64,000 nucleotides of DNA from Salirhabdus sp. Marseille-P4669 (GCF_900240405.1 NZ_OEQK01000007.1:186001-250000), one strand, 5' to 3'. Numbered from the stretch's first letter, positions 16,676 to 25,968 are shown. Translations and numbers: made by a program. The notes: generated by a model from the sequence alone, not told the origin.

Positions 16676-17332
16676 GCGTTCTATGACAATCTCCATCCGC
16701 CCATCGTCCTGTAAAAAGATTGTATTCGCCACTTCAGCCGGAGACATAAGGGTACTGGTATTGGACACATGGTTGCTTTGATTCCAGAACGGTGTATTCA
16801 TACCACCCATGTACACTCCGGTTACACGAATGGGTATGACCTCCAGTTCTTTTTGAAGACTTTTCGTAAACCCAGCGACTGCAAATTTTGAAGCACAATA
16901 GATCGATTCGTTTTCTTTTCCGCGAAGACCTGCCGTGGAGATGATATTTAGAATGCGACCTTTGGATTCCTTTAAGAGTGGGACTATTACTTGAGTAAGC
17001 AGGATTGTCCCTTTTACGTTCAAGCGTAACATGTCATCAATCTGTTGCTCTGTGTAATGCTCTAATGGACCAAAATGGCCAATGCCCGCATTGTTGATTA
17101 ATACATCTACTTTATGTATATGGTTGGAAAGCTCTTTAATAGAAGTGGAATTGGTAAGGTCACATACGATAAAGTGTGCTTTTCCACCATCGTTTTCTAT
17201 CTCTTTTTGTACTTGTTGCAATTGAGATTCGTTTCGACCTATGAGAATCAGATTGTTTCCTTCCTTTGCATACCGCAACGCCAACGCTTTTCCTAAACCA
17301 CTGCTAGCTCCTGAAATTAAGATGTTTTCCAC
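16667..17332 (-). CDS. Short-chain dehydrogenase/reductase
   Basis: This is a 221-residue NAD(P)-dependent oxidoreductase of the classical SDR family. The cofactor motif is GASSGLGKALALRYA (residues 7-21) and NNAGIGHFG follows near 84. The catalytic Ser precedes AGLRGKENESIYCASKFAVAGF, which supplies the Tyr-x-x-x-Lys active site (YCASK). It starts at a GTG after AAAGGGG. At 221 residues it is slightly shorter than typical SDRs at the C-terminus. The substrate is unknown. Confidence 0.9.
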   Translation of the reverse strand: MENILISGASSGLGKALALRYAKEGNNLILIGRNESQLQQVQKEIENDGGKAHFIVCDLTNSTSIKELSNHIHKVDVLINNAGIGHFGPLEHYTEQQIDDMLRLNVKGTILLTQVIVPLLKESKGRILNIISTAGLRGKENESIYCASKFAVAGFTKSLQKELEVIPIRVTGVYMGGMNTPFWNQSNHVSNTSTLMSPAEVANTIFLQDDGRMEIVIERKN

Positions 17333-17422
17333 AAAAAAGTTCCCCTTTCTCTTTTATATTGTGTAGGTAGACTGTTAAAATGTAAATATAGATGAAATGT
17401 TGGACAACAAAGGAGAATTTCC

Positions 17423-17773
17423 ATGAATAAAAGATATAGCGCTTATACACAGGAAGAATTGGAAATAGAAATTCGTCAACTAACAGAAAAGGCTCGAAAA
17501 GCAGAGCAGATGGGAATGATCAATGAGTATGCCGTTTACGAACGTAAAATTACGATGGCGAAAGCATATATGCTCGACCCAAAGGCATATGAAAAAGGAG
17601 ATATTTATGAATTGCATGGAGACCCAGGATCTTACTTTTTAATTGAATATAAAAAAGGGGTTTTTGCATGGGGATTTCGGGTAAATAAAGAAGGAGAGAA
17701 AACCTCCATCAATGCGGAATTAGAGGCACTTCCATTATCGATGCTGGAGAACTTCATCGAAAACGTTAAATAA
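17423..17773 (+). CDS. yfhH: YfhH family protein (DUF1811)
   Basis: This 116-residue cytoplasmic protein has an N-terminal helix rich in Glu, Lys and Arg (YTQEELEIEIRQLTEKARKAEQMGM) and a C-terminal beta-rich part (DIYELHGDPGSYFLIEYKKGVFAWGFR), the form of B. subtilis YfhH. It follows the recX region as in B. subtilis. Function is unknown. AAGGAG precedes the ATG, and the next gene begins 13 bases after the stop. Confidence 0.88.
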   Translation: MNKRYSAYTQEELEIEIRQLTEKARKAEQMGMINEYAVYERKITMAKAYMLDPKAYEKGDIYELHGDPGSYFLIEYKKGVFAWGFRVNKEGEKTSINAELEALPLSMLENFIENVK

Positions 17774-17786
17774 AAGGGGACTTTCT

Positions 17787-18263
17787 ATGCCAATTATCAT
17801 CGAAAAAGCAAAAGCAGACGAATTTGAACCAATCAATGCAATAATGGAAGAGGGACAGCTGGAGCATGCTGAAGCGGTACCCCATATTTTTCGAAAGGTG
17901 TCTCCGGTTATGCCGAGAGTGTTTTTTGAGGAAGTATTACATGACGAAAAATTGGAAATATTGGTTGCGAAAGACAATGAGGAAATAGTCGGGTTTGCTT
18001 TGTTGCGTGTGAATCAATCCCCAGGTTATCCATCTATTCAAAATCGGGTCTACACGTATATTGATGATATTGGGATTGCCAAAAAGGTGCAAGGAAAAGG
18101 GATTGGCCGAAAGTTGTTTGAAGCTTGTAAAAAGTGGGCACAGGAGCGTCAATCAGAGCAACTGGAATTAACGGTTTGGGAATTCAATCAGAAGGCCATT
18201 TCTTTTTATGAATCATTAGGAATGGAAACGATCAATCGGAAAATGTCCTTATCTTTAAAATAG
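17787..18263 (+). CDS. GNAT family N-acetyltransferase
   Basis: This is a 158-residue GNAT enzyme. The central strand (LEILVAKDNEEIVGFALLRV) leads to the cofactor loop DIGIAKKVQGKGIGRKLFEACKKW near residues 93-116, and the C-terminus has NQKAISFYESLGMETINRKMSL, the standard GNAT end. It appears co-transcribed with yfhH and ends in a strong terminator. Substrate unknown. Confidence 0.9.
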   Translation: MPIIIEKAKADEFEPINAIMEEGQLEHAEAVPHIFRKVSPVMPRVFFEEVLHDEKLEILVAKDNEEIVGFALLRVNQSPGYPSIQNRVYTYIDDIGIAKKVQGKGIGRKLFEACKKWAQERQSEQLELTVWEFNQKAISFYESLGMETINRKMSLSLK

Positions 18264-18292
18264 GAACCCTTGCATTCGCAAGGGTTCCTTTA
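18262..18292 (+). terminator. Rho-independent terminator after GNAT gene
   Basis: AGGAACCCTTGC and GCAAGGGTTCCT form a perfect 12-bp stem with a 4-base loop followed by TTTA, overlapping the GNAT stop. Confidence 0.92.
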
Positions 18293-18311
18293 CTATGACT
18301 TGAGTGTACTG

Positions 18312-18479
18312 CTATTTCATGCCACGCCCATGAAGAGTATCTAAAATAATATCCTTCTGGGTTAGCTTTGTTTCGCCATTTACTTGGTGAGCAGTTCGTT
18401 TAAAGCTTGCTCGTGGCGACTGAAATGGAGAATTTGGTACGGAGTTCACTGAGAAATTGCGATTGCGACCTTTTGCCAT
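18312..18479 (-). CDS. YpzG-like small protein
   Basis: This 55-residue protein contains NSPFQSPRASFKRTAHQVNG followed by ETKLTQKDIIL, the pattern of the YpzG family of Bacillus small proteins (S-P-F-x-S-P-R-A, then H-x-Q/V-N-G-E-T). It begins immediately after the sspK stop codon on the same strand (stop 18480-18482, start 18479), so the two are almost certainly co-transcribed during sporulation. Function is not known. Confidence 0.75.
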   Translation of the reverse strand: MAKGRNRNFSVNSVPNSPFQSPRASFKRTAHQVNGETKLTQKDIILDTLHGRGMK

Positions 18480-18641
18480 TTAGTTCACCTCATTTTCGTT
18501 TTGTCTGGAAGATTGGGCCATCCTCTCCTGTGGATGGGTGTTAATCGTTCCATTCGCACGAATTGGTGAATATTTTGCTTTAGCATGTGGCTTTTCTTCA
18601 TAACCACGGATTGGGAAGTCTTTTGCCTTATTACGGACCAT
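18480..18641 (-). CDS. sspK: Small acid-soluble spore protein K
   Basis: This 53-residue SspK-type minor SASP, expected in the spore core, has N-terminal MVRNKAKDFP, the K-x-x-A-K-Y/H-x-x-R-ANGT-x-NTHPQERM core and a polar tail. The ATG at 18641 is chosen because the family starts at this residue; an upstream in-frame start at 18677 would add 12 residues not found in SspK. SspK is normally transcribed in the forespore by sigma-G. Its position before yfhJ agrees with B. subtilis. Confidence 0.92.
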   Translation of the reverse strand: MVRNKAKDFPIRGYEEKPHAKAKYSPIRANGTINTHPQERMAQSSRQNENEVN

Positions 18642-18765
18642 AATAATCAAAACCCCCATTTGTTCAGGCCTTTGCACCTTAGTGCAGTTTTATTTTTTGT
18701 AATTATGTCGATTGTATGTGTTAGAATAAGGAGCGAATTAATGGAAGGAATAGAGGTGAATTCTT

Positions 18766-19029
18766 TTGGAACCGATTTTTACTGAATTAACAAAAGAATT
18801 ATTAAATAAAAACAGCGAACTAAAGGAAGAGGAAGCACGTACATGGATCGAATTGCTTTGGGAAGATTTTGAAACCACCCGTGCAAAAGCAGGAAGAGAA
18901 TACCTTGGCAGCGAAAGAACTGAATCGATCGTACGCCAATGGATTAACAACTACGGACCAAGACTACACGAAGTTGCATTGGACCAGGAAAAATGGAAAA
19001 GCCGAATTAACCGTGGACCGATAAACTAA
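18766..19029 (+). CDS. yfhJ: YfhJ family WVELL protein
   Basis: This 87-residue protein has the family motif as TWIELLWEDFETTRAKAG, followed by the REYLGSERTESIVRQWINNYGPRLHE segment. It starts at TTG (18766) with GAGGTGA 8 bases upstream. It occupies the same position next to sspK as yfhJ in B. subtilis. No biochemical role is known. Confidence 0.88.
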   Translation: MEPIFTELTKELLNKNSELKEEEARTWIELLWEDFETTRAKAGREYLGSERTESIVRQWINNYGPRLHEVALDQEKWKSRINRGPIN

Positions 19030-19045
19030 AGCAAAGCACCACCCG

Positions 19046-19126
19046 GAGCGAGAACCGGAACCGGAATCGGAACCAGTGCCTGGCTTTTGTCGAAAAATCG
19101 AAGATTATTCGACAAGTGCCAGGCAC
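19046..19126. repeat. Hexamer run plus REP-like inverted repeat
   Basis: A short tandem run of GAACCG-type hexamers (about 19052-19074) leads into a nested inverted repeat: GTGCCTGGC (19076-19084) with GCCAGGCAC (19118-19126), and TTGTCGAA (19087-19094) with TTCGACAA (19108-19115). Its half-site resembles the repeats at 14840 and 14899. Confidence 0.65.
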
Positions 19127-19159
19127 CCCAACCAAACTCCCAGCACTCAAAAACTTAAC

Positions 19160-20140
19160 TCACCCTGGAATCGGCTTCAGCTTCTTCTTCAACTTCTCCT
19201 TCGAATAAATCCAACCCGTATAAGAATTAATGATGTTCAAATCTAAATCAAGCTTTACGACTGCGATAAATGGATAGTGCTCTTTAGAACGGTATCGTAA
19301 ATCGATAAAGCGGACTTCTGTGTGATCATCCAATTCTTCAAGTTCCCACCGGTAGACTGGTGAGAAGGAAAGGAAGGCTTTAATGTTTTCATCCTCCATC
19401 GCTTTGTGCATGGCTGGGTGATCGGGTAAGGCTTTTCGTACAAATTGATCATGATAAATAATTTTGCCATTTTTCGATTCTGCCACATAAAAGTAATCTC
19501 GAGTCGTAACCGCAATACGCCAAACGTTATGCTTGATGGTAGGTGATGTAACGATTTGCTCGATATAATCTAAATCTTTATGGATTGCTTTGATAATGAC
19601 CTGTTTATCGTGGTACCGTTTCATGTAGTAAATTCCCATAATGATAAAGACGATTGGAAAGATTATGCCAGGTTTTACGCCAAACAACCAAAAAAGGATA
19701 CCAGCAATTAAAAATGTAAAGATATACGGGTCAAACGTATTGATAAATCCTAATGCAATCCATTTGCGATTGATTGGTCGTGCTGCTTGCGTCCCATAGG
19801 CATTGAAGATATCCATAAAAACATGTAGCATGACTGCGAAAAGGGTCCAACCAAATAAGTGCAAATAACTCACTTGGGGAACAAATAAATGGATGATGGA
19901 AGATATTGCTGCTCCCCATACGAAAATAGCAGGGATAGAATGGGTAATACCACGATGATTTCGAATGTAAACGGCATTGTTTTTCATTTTCGTTACGGTA
20001 TCAAAATCAGGAGCATGAGAACCGATAATGGTGCCGACTAAAACAGCGTGAAATAAAGTTGGGTCTTGTTGGACTGCAGGGTCTAGTGTTGCAACTCCAC
20101 CAAGTGCAACCCCCATCGTAATATGTGTTAATGTATCCAA
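19160..20140 (-). CDS. yfhP: YfhP/YdjM-family membrane-bound metal-dependent hydrolase
   Basis: This 326-residue integral membrane protein belongs to the DUF457 family (LexA-binding/inner-membrane hydrolase like YdjM). It opens with MDTLTHITMGVALGG, has the conserved GSHAPDFDTV and RNHRGITHSIP motifs (His and Asp likely metal ligands) and several membrane helices to about residue 180. A soluble C-terminal domain of about 140 residues follows. It is divergent to mutY, as yfhP is next to yfhQ in B. subtilis. The hydrolase function is a family annotation only. Confidence 0.88.
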   Translation of the reverse strand: MDTLTHITMGVALGGVATLDPAVQQDPTLFHAVLVGTIIGSHAPDFDTVTKMKNNAVYIRNHRGITHSIPAIFVWGAAISSIIHLFVPQVSYLHLFGWTLFAVMLHVFMDIFNAYGTQAARPINRKWIALGFINTFDPYIFTFLIAGILFWLFGVKPGIIFPIVFIIMGIYYMKRYHDKQVIIKAIHKDLDYIEQIVTSPTIKHNVWRIAVTTRDYFYVAESKNGKIIYHDQFVRKALPDHPAMHKAMEDENIKAFLSFSPVYRWELEELDDHTEVRFIDLRYRSKEHYPFIAVVKLDLDLNIINSYTGWIYSKEKLKKKLKPIPG

Positions 20141-20209
20141 AATGGGTCCTCCTTAGCGAGAAAATAATGTACAATAGTTACTGTCATCATTTGAGAGGAT
20201 GAAACAAAA

Positions 20210-21277
20210 ATGACCAAAACCTATACAGATAAATTTCCTATAGATGCATTTCAGCAAAATTTAATAGAATGGTTTCAACGAGAACAACGGGATCTTCCGT
20301 GGCGTAAAGAGAAAAACGCATATAAAACTTGGGTTTCGGAAATCATGCTTCAGCAAACGAAAGTAGATACCGTCATACCATATTTTTACGACTTTATGGA
20401 CAAATTCCCGACCTTAGAAGCACTTGCAAATGCAAGTGAACAGGAAGTATTAAAAACATGGGAAGGTTTAGGGTATTATTCCCGTGCACGTAATCTTCAA
20501 ACCGCCGTACGAGAAGTTGTTGAAGATTACAATGGACAAGTTCCAAATACAGCGGAGGAATTAGGCAAATTAAAAGGAATTGGACCATATACAAAAGGAG
20601 CCATATTAAGCATTGCCTTTGATATTCCAGAACCAGCTGTTGATGGAAACGTCATGCGTGTATTCTCACGTATTTTAAAAATAGAAGAAGATATCGCGAA
20701 ACCGAGTACCCGAAAAATCTTTGAAGCAGCTGTCAGAGAGCTGATTTCTGAAGAAGACCCCTCCTCCTTTAACCAAGGATTGATGGAGCTTGGTGCACTC
20801 ATTTGTAAGCCGAAAAATCCCGATTGCCTCTTATGCCCAGTGCAACAATATTGCAAAGCATTTGACGAAGGTATTGAAAACCTATTACCTATTAAAACAA
20901 AAGGTAAAAACAAACGGACCGAGCCATATGCAGTTCTATTAATAAGAGATGAAAAAGGCAGAGTTTTAGTGCAACAAAGACCGGAAAAAGGGCTTCTAGC
21001 TAATCTATGGGAGTTTCCGATGGCACCACTAACAGATCTTGATTTACAGTCCATACCAAATTGGTTTTATGGTGAATATGGAATCGAAGTAGAGATTCAT
21101 GAAAAAGAAAAAGATGTACGTCATGTTTTTTCCCATATTATTTGGGAATTAAACGCATATAATGCTACTGTTTTATCAGGCGATCTCGACCACGCTCGTG
21201 CAAGGTTTTGCACCAAAGAAGAGCTAGATATGCTTCCGTTTCCTGTTTCGCATCAAAAACTACTGTCGACATTGTAA
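20210..21277 (+). CDS. mutY: A/G-specific adenine glycosylase MutY
   Basis: This 355-residue DNA repair glycosylase removes adenine mispaired with 8-oxoguanine. The catalytic Glu is in VSEIMLQQTKVDTV near residue 43. The helix-hairpin-helix is LKGIGPYTKGAILSIAF, and the catalytic Asp is in AVDGNVMRVFSRI. The [4Fe-4S] ligands are in CKPKNPDCLLCPVQQYC (C-x6-C-x2-C-x5-C), near 198-214. A C-terminal NUDIX-like domain recognises 8-oxoG. The length is standard for Bacillus MutY (yfhQ). GAGAGGATG precedes the start. Confidence 0.95.
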   Translation: MTKTYTDKFPIDAFQQNLIEWFQREQRDLPWRKEKNAYKTWVSEIMLQQTKVDTVIPYFYDFMDKFPTLEALANASEQEVLKTWEGLGYYSRARNLQTAVREVVEDYNGQVPNTAEELGKLKGIGPYTKGAILSIAFDIPEPAVDGNVMRVFSRILKIEEDIAKPSTRKIFEAAVRELISEEDPSSFNQGLMELGALICKPKNPDCLLCPVQQYCKAFDEGIENLLPIKTKGKNKRTEPYAVLLIRDEKGRVLVQQRPEKGLLANLWEFPMAPLTDLDLQSIPNWFYGEYGIEVEIHEKEKDVRHVFSHIIWELNAYNATVLSGDLDHARARFCTKEELDMLPFPVSHQKLLSTL

Positions 21278-21453
21278 TGTATAATTAAGCCACTTGTCTT
21301 TATTACAAGGGTGCTCTTTCTTTACATGATGTTTACCTTTATTATTGCTTTTCGTGTGGCTATTTATTCGGATATGCCTTATTTTGGTATTCCAGATTAG
21401 GGGATAACAAACGAATTAATGGACAAATTAAGTCATGCGGAGGTGATATTGAG

Positions 21454-21621
21454 ATGGCTAAAAAGAACAAAACTTCATCTGGCACAAACATTAACCACGT
21501 AAAACAACAAAACGCACAAGCTGCACAAGGCCAAGGTCAGTTTGGAACTGAATTCGCATCTGAAACTGACGCTCAACAAGTAAGAAAACAAAACCAAAAG
21601 TCTCAACAAAACAAAAAATAA
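21454..21621 (+). CDS. sspE: Gamma-type small acid-soluble spore protein
   Basis: This 55-residue protein is rich in Gln, Lys and Ala. It contains QFGTEFASETD, the conserved GPR spore-protease cleavage region, and starts MAKKNKTSSGTN. Only one Gln-rich repeat is present, whereas B. subtilis SspE has two, so this is a shortened gamma SASP. Such proteins serve as the amino-acid reserve in spores. It lies downstream of mutY, as sspE does in B. subtilis (with fabL missing here). AGGTGATATTGAG precedes the ATG. Confidence 0.92.
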   Translation: MAKKNKTSSGTNINHVKQQNAQAAQGQGQFGTEFASETDAQQVRKQNQKSQQNKK

Positions 21622-21644
21622 AGCAACGCTTTAAGTGAGACGAG

Positions 21645-21674
21645 AAAAGCACTCCAATGGTGGAGTGCTTTTTA
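21645..21674 (+). terminator. Terminator after sspE
   Basis: AAAAGCACTCCA and TGGAGTGCTTTT form a 12-bp stem with a 4-base loop and T-run. Confidence 0.93.
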
Positions 21675-21795
21675 TATGTGTTCTCCTAGTATTTTCTACC
21701 TAACGTCTTGCTCGTATTATTTCCATTTCCTATTCATAATCGTTATAATAAAAGGAAAAAGTATGTAGGATTGGTTGATTAGAAAGGGAGATCCT

Positions 21796-22326
21796 ATGAT
21801 AATTCCCGAGCCAGGACAAAAAATCGAAATTCAAAGCTATAAACATAACGGTCAACTTCATCGGGTCTGGGAGAGAACGACGGTACTGAAGGCAACACGA
21901 AACATATTAATTGGTGGTAATGATCGGACTCTAGTTACCGAAAGTGATGGACGAACATGGATTACACGCGAACCGGCCATTTGTTATTTTCATGCCAAGT
22001 ATTGGTTTAATGTAATTGGTATGATTCGAACGACAGGGCTACATTATTATTGTAATATTGGCTCCCCTTTTGTGTTTGATGAAGAAGCATTAAAATATAT
22101 CGACTATGATTTGGACATTAAGGTGTTTCCAGATATGACCTTTACGCTTTTGGATGAGGACGAATATGCGGTACATAAAGAGGAAATGAATTATCCGAAT
22201 GTGGTCGATAGTATTTTGCACAACCACGTGGAAATTTTAAAGCAATGGATTCGCCAACGAAAAGGGCCATTTGCGCCGGAGTTTGTAGATCAATGGTATG
22301 AACGCTATTTAACATACCGCACCTAA
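21796..22326 (+). CDS. ntdP: Nucleoside tri/diphosphatase, DUF402 (YgaC)
   Basis: This 176-residue DUF402/NtdP family protein acts in Staphylococcus as a metal-dependent nucleoside tri- and diphosphatase. Conserved blocks are [36 protein letters not shown], and [27 protein letters not shown], ending in [19 protein letters not shown]. The ATG at 21796 is used because AAAGGGAG lies 6 bases upstream; a TTG at 21775 is also in frame. It is the ygaC position of B. subtilis, just before the ygaD-like exporter. Confidence 0.92.
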   Translation: MIIPEPGQKIEIQSYKHNGQLHRVWERTTVLKATRNILIGGNDRTLVTESDGRTWITREPAICYFHAKYWFNVIGMIRTTGLHYYCNIGSPFVFDEEALKYIDYDLDIKVFPDMTFTLLDEDEYAVHKEEMNYPNVVDSILHNHVEILKQWIRQRKGPFAPEFVDQWYERYLTYRT

Positions 22327-22336
22327 TGAAAAGGAG

Positions 22337-22361
22337 GCCTGTTTGAGAACAGGCTTTTCTT
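22337..22361 (+). terminator. Terminator after ntdP
   Basis: GCCTGTT and AACAGGC around TGAG are followed by TTTTCTTT, eleven bases past the stop codon. Confidence 0.8.
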
Positions 22362-22432
22362 TATCAGGTAAGAACGAAAGTACAAAGAAAGACTAGAGCC
22401 TTTGTGGTCTGTTTTTCTAATGAGGTGAAATT

Positions 22433-24187
22433 TTGGGTAGCATCAGGCGATACTTACAGTTTGTAAAACCATATAAGTGGAAAATTATTATTACGATTTT
22501 AATTGGAATCGTTAAATTTACGATTCCGCTATTGATTCCTTTATTATTAAAATATGTTATTGACGACATCATTGGTGGCGATTTAACACAGGCTGAACAG
22601 ATTGAGCAATTGTTGTGGATTATGGGGATTGCTTTTGTTGTATTCCTTATTTTACGTCCGCCAATTGAATACTTCCGTCAATACTTAGCCCAATGGACCG
22701 GAAGTAAAATATTATATGATATACGTGACCGATTGTTTGATCATATCCAGAGGCTGTCGTTGCGGTTTTATGCACAGACAAAAACAGGTGAAGTAATTTC
22801 TCGGGTTATTCATGACGTCGAGCAGACGAAAACCTTCGTAATTACGGGCTTAATGAACATTTGGCTTGATATGTTTACCATTGTTATTGCAGTCATCATC
22901 ATGCTTACAATGGATGTGAAATTAACGTTAGTAGCAATCATTTTATTTCCTATCTACGGTTTTGCCATTCGTTACTTTTATTCAAGACTACGTAAGCTGA
23001 CACGAGACCGCTCACAAGCATTAGCAGAAGTACAAGGCCATTTGCATGAGCGGGTTCAAGGAATGCCAGTTGTACGAAGCTTTGCATTAGAGGACTATGA
23101 GCAAAATCAATTTGATAAGCGGAACAATAATTATTTAAATCGAGCACTAGATCATACGGCATGGAACGCAAAGGCCTATACGGTTACAAATACAATCACA
23201 GATTTAGCTCCTTTACTCGTCATTGTGTTTGCAGGTTATCACGTGATTACCGGCAGTTTATCGGTTGGGACAATGGTTGCCTTTACTGGATACATGGACC
23301 GAGTATATGCACCGTTACGACGACTCATCAACTCTGGGACTGTTCTAACGCAATCTATTGCATCGATGGATCGTGTCTTTGAATTTTTAGATGAACAATA
23401 TGATATTGTCGACCGTCCAGATGCGAAAGAGCTTGAGACGGTCAAAGGAAATGTGGAATTAAAAAATGTCTCCTTCCATTATGATGAAGAAGAAGCGGAT
23501 GTGTTAAAAAACGTCTCCCTTCAAGTGAAGCAGGGAGAGACAATTGCTTTCGTTGGGATGAGCGGGGGAGGAAAATCGACGCTTATTAGTTTGATTCCTC
23601 GTTTTTACGATGTAACCGATGGCAGCATCTTAATCGATGGTGAGGACATCCGGAATTTCAAAGTACGAACATTGCGGGATAAAATCGGTATGGTGCTCCA
23701 GGATAATATACTATTCAGTGATTCGGTAGCAACGAATATTCGAATGGGCAACCCAAATGCAACCGATGAAGAGGTAATTGCTGCAGCTAAAGCGGCAAAT
23801 GCACATGATTTCATTATGAACCTGCCAAATGGATATGATACCCTTGTTGGCGAACGGGGTGTGAAGCTATCTGGAGGACAAAAACAACGTGTTGCCATCG
23901 CTCGCGTATTTTTGAAAAACCCACCAATTTTGATATTAGACGAAGCAACCTCTGCACTAGATTTGGAAAGTGAGCATTTAATTCAAGAAGCATTGGAAAA
24001 ATTGGCTGCTGACAGAACGACCTTTATCGTTGCTCATCGTTTAGCAACAATTACTCATGCAGATCGAATCGTTTTAATTGAAAATGGGGAGATCAAAGAA
24101 GTTGGATCACATCATGAATTAATGGAGCAAAAGGGAAGCTATTATAACTTATTTCAAGTACAACATTTGGATTCAAATGATATGTAA
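22433..24187 (+). CDS. ygaD: ABC exporter, fused membrane and ATPase domains (YgaD)
   Basis: This 584-residue half-transporter of the multidrug/lipid exporter class has six membrane helices in the first 310 residues and an ATPase domain from about 335. Walker A is [11 protein letters not shown], the Q-loop is [13 protein letters not shown], the signature is [14 protein letters not shown], Walker B is [12 protein letters not shown] and the H-loop is VAHRLAT. It would work as a homodimer. It starts at TTG 22433 with GAGGTGA upstream. Position and type match ygaD. Substrate unknown. Confidence 0.93.
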   Translation: MGSIRRYLQFVKPYKWKIIITILIGIVKFTIPLLIPLLLKYVIDDIIGGDLTQAEQIEQLLWIMGIAFVVFLILRPPIEYFRQYLAQWTGSKILYDIRDRLFDHIQRLSLRFYAQTKTGEVISRVIHDVEQTKTFVITGLMNIWLDMFTIVIAVIIMLTMDVKLTLVAIILFPIYGFAIRYFYSRLRKLTRDRSQALAEVQGHLHERVQGMPVVRSFALEDYEQNQFDKRNNNYLNRALDHTAWNAKAYTVTNTITDLAPLLVIVFAGYHVITGSLSVGTMVAFTGYMDRVYAPLRRLINSGTVLTQSIASMDRVFEFLDEQYDIVDRPDAKELETVKGNVELKNVSFHYDEEEADVLKNVSLQVKQGETIAFVGMSGGGKSTLISLIPRFYDVTDGSILIDGEDIRNFKVRTLRDKIGMVLQDNILFSDSVATNIRMGNPNATDEEVIAAAKAANAHDFIMNLPNGYDTLVGERGVKLSGGQKQRVAIARVFLKNPPILILDEATSALDLESEHLIQEALEKLAADRTTFIVAHRLATITHADRIVLIENGEIKEVGSHHELMEQKGSYYNLFQVQHLDSNDM

Positions 24188-24200
24188 ATGGGGTGAAGAA

Positions 24201-24500
24201 ATGAGCTTACCAGCATGTCAACATTGTCATTCTAAGTGGACATGGAGAGAGGTCTTTTTCAAAACGTTACGTAGGAAAATGAAGTGTAACTATTGTGGGG
24301 CTGTGCAATATGTGGATTCCAAATCAATGAAGCGGGTATCTTTTATCTCCGTTTTACCGGTATTTATTTGGTTGCCATTATTTTTGCTTCGTACTTCCTT
24401 AGTATGGAACATTGTTGTATTGTTCGTTATCTTAACGGTTGTGATGATGTTTATCCCTTATCAAGTAAGGTTAAGTAATAAAGAAGAGCCTTTATGGTAA
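24201..24500 (+). CDS. TIGR04104-type zinc-ribbon membrane protein
   Basis: This 99-residue protein has two CxxC knuckles 20 residues apart, CQHCHSKWTWREVFFKT and KMKCNYCGAVQYV, which is the cxxc_20_cxxc family pattern and likely binds zinc. Two closely spaced membrane helices follow (about residues 50-90). The ATG at 24201 is favoured over an upstream ATG at 24177 that overlaps ygaD, since the family begins MSLPAC-like. It is probably co-transcribed with ygaD. Function unknown. Confidence 0.8.
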   Translation: MSLPACQHCHSKWTWREVFFKTLRRKMKCNYCGAVQYVDSKSMKRVSFISVLPVFIWLPLFLLRTSLVWNIVVLFVILTVVMMFIPYQVRLSNKEEPLW

Positions 24501-24503
24501 GAG

Positions 24504-24540
24504 AAAGCGCTGAATCCTGAATTGGATTTAGCGCTTTTTT
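24504..24540 (+). terminator. Terminator after zinc-ribbon gene
   Basis: AAAGCGCT/AGCGCTTT with an inner ATCC/GGAT stem is followed by TTTTTT. Confidence 0.9.
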
Positions 24541-24564
24541 ATAAGCAATTCTAACGTGACATAT

Positions 24565-24598
24565 AGAAAGGGACCTTTATCGTTGAAGGCCCCTTTCT
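24565..24598 (-). terminator. Terminator of the ygaE-like gene
   Basis: AGAAAGGG and CCCTTTCT, extended by CCTT/AAGG, lie just downstream of the minus-strand ygaE-like stop codon. Confidence 0.75.
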
Positions 24599-24599
24599 T

Positions 24600-25667
24600 C
24601 TATTTCGCTTCGGTTTGTATATGCTCTTCACTATGATAGTTTTGATAGGTTGCTAATAGCTTACGAACGTGTTGAAGCTGTTCGTCATAGTCCATTAATT
24701 TCGCAGCAAGTGGTAGGAATTGAAGCTGTGATTTTATGTTGCCTTCTGTATCTACTAATTTCTCAATTAGAGACGGGATTTCTGCTTTTGTATACTCTTC
24801 AATCGCCTCGTCTTCCTGCTCTCTAATTTTCCCTTTGCATGTTAGGATTAATCGTTCATGAATGTGAATGACTTTATCAATCTCTTCAATCAAATACGTT
24901 CGAACCTCAACCGGAACACCTTCTAATTCGTGATCGTATCGGTGCAATGTTCGCAATAATTCCAGCGATTTTTTTGTGGAATAGATGAGCTGTCGAAATA
25001 GGACAAGCTTTCTTGCCCGTTCATACTGGGATTTTTTCGTGTAGGTGCGCTCCTCCGAATATAATAAATAGGTTTGATCTAGCATCGTAATATCTTCTAC
25101 TAGCTTTTTCACTTCTTCTTTTAATGCTGGTTGCTTCGATAGATGACGGGATGTAATTCGTATCCACTGCAATACTTCTGTAGTAACCTCTTCTATTTGT
25201 TTAAAAAGCTTTGTTTCATATTTTGGTGGTAAAAATACGAGATTCACAATAAATGCTGCAATGATACCAATTAAAATCGAAGCAAAACGCATAAAGGCAA
25301 ATTCATGAAAAGGTAAATCCGTCGCTTCCATAATGGCAATTACGGGAACAATTGCAACCATAAAAACTTCCGATTTAATTTTAAAGCTCATGCAAAATGA
25401 AATAACTAATATGATCGTGAACCCAACAATAATCGGGTCATTTCCGAATAAGTAAACCATAAATACTGCACTGATTGCACCGATTAAGTTCGCTTCAATT
25501 TGCTCAATAATCGTTTGAAAAGAACGATATATCGATGGTTGTATCGAAAAAACGGCCGCAATACCTGCAAATACGGCAGATGTATGGCTAAATAACATTG
25601 CTACATACATGGCAACAGCTACTGCTAAACCGGTTTTTAAAACTCTAGCTCCAAAACCGAATTTCAT
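24600..25667 (-). CDS. ygaE: FUSC/aromatic-acid-exporter family membrane protein (YgaE)
   Basis: This 355-residue protein has five or six hydrophobic segments in the first 160 residues, starting GARVLKTGLAVAVAMYVAMLF. It includes the FSIQPSIYRSF motif typical of the ArAE/FUSC (DUF939) family. A long charged, helical cytoplasmic domain makes up the rest. The family is associated with export of aromatic acids, but the substrate here is unknown. Position after ygaD agrees with ygaE of B. subtilis; beyond it, synteny with B. subtilis is interrupted until gsaB. Confidence 0.85.
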   Translation of the reverse strand: MKFGFGARVLKTGLAVAVAMYVAMLFSHTSAVFAGIAAVFSIQPSIYRSFQTIIEQIEANLIGAISAVFMVYLFGNDPIIVGFTIILVISFCMSFKIKSEVFMVAIVPVIAIMEATDLPFHEFAFMRFASILIGIIAAFIVNLVFLPPKYETKLFKQIEEVTTEVLQWIRITSRHLSKQPALKEEVKKLVEDITMLDQTYLLYSEERTYTKKSQYERARKLVLFRQLIYSTKKSLELLRTLHRYDHELEGVPVEVRTYLIEEIDKVIHIHERLILTCKGKIREQEDEAIEEYTKAEIPSLIEKLVDTEGNIKSQLQFLPLAAKLMDYDEQLQHVRKLLATYQNYHSEEHIQTEAK

Positions 25668-25745
25668 TCTTGGAATCCTTCCTAACTTTAAGTATTGTCT
25701 TGATGTATTATACAGTAATTTTTCTAGAATAGAAGTATTTATTGT

Positions 25746-25889
25746 TTAACAAAAATATTACAGTAGATCAAAAAGGTTTAATTTAATGAATAAATAAACA
25801 TTATTCAATAAAAATTATATATTGTTCGGCAAATAAGTAATTTTTCCTATTATTAACAAAAAATATAAGTAATTTACACTAAATTTACG
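25746..25889 (+). promoter_or_regulatory. Possible Pho-box repeats upstream of yhcR-like gene
   Basis: The AT-rich 300-base gap upstream of the nuclease gene holds two hexamer pairs with an exact 11-base repeat: TTAACA (25746) with ATTACA (25757), and TTTACA (25873) with TTTACG (25884). The PhoP consensus is TT(A/C/T)ACA repeated every 11 bases. Otherwise nothing clear is seen in this gap. The AT-rich background makes chance matches likely. Confidence 0.35.
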
Positions 25890-25968
25890 AACATAGGCTT
25901 GACCTACATCTATGTGTCGTGAATAATGAGAATTGAGTGTAAATTAAGGGAATTTAAGGAGGAGAGGC

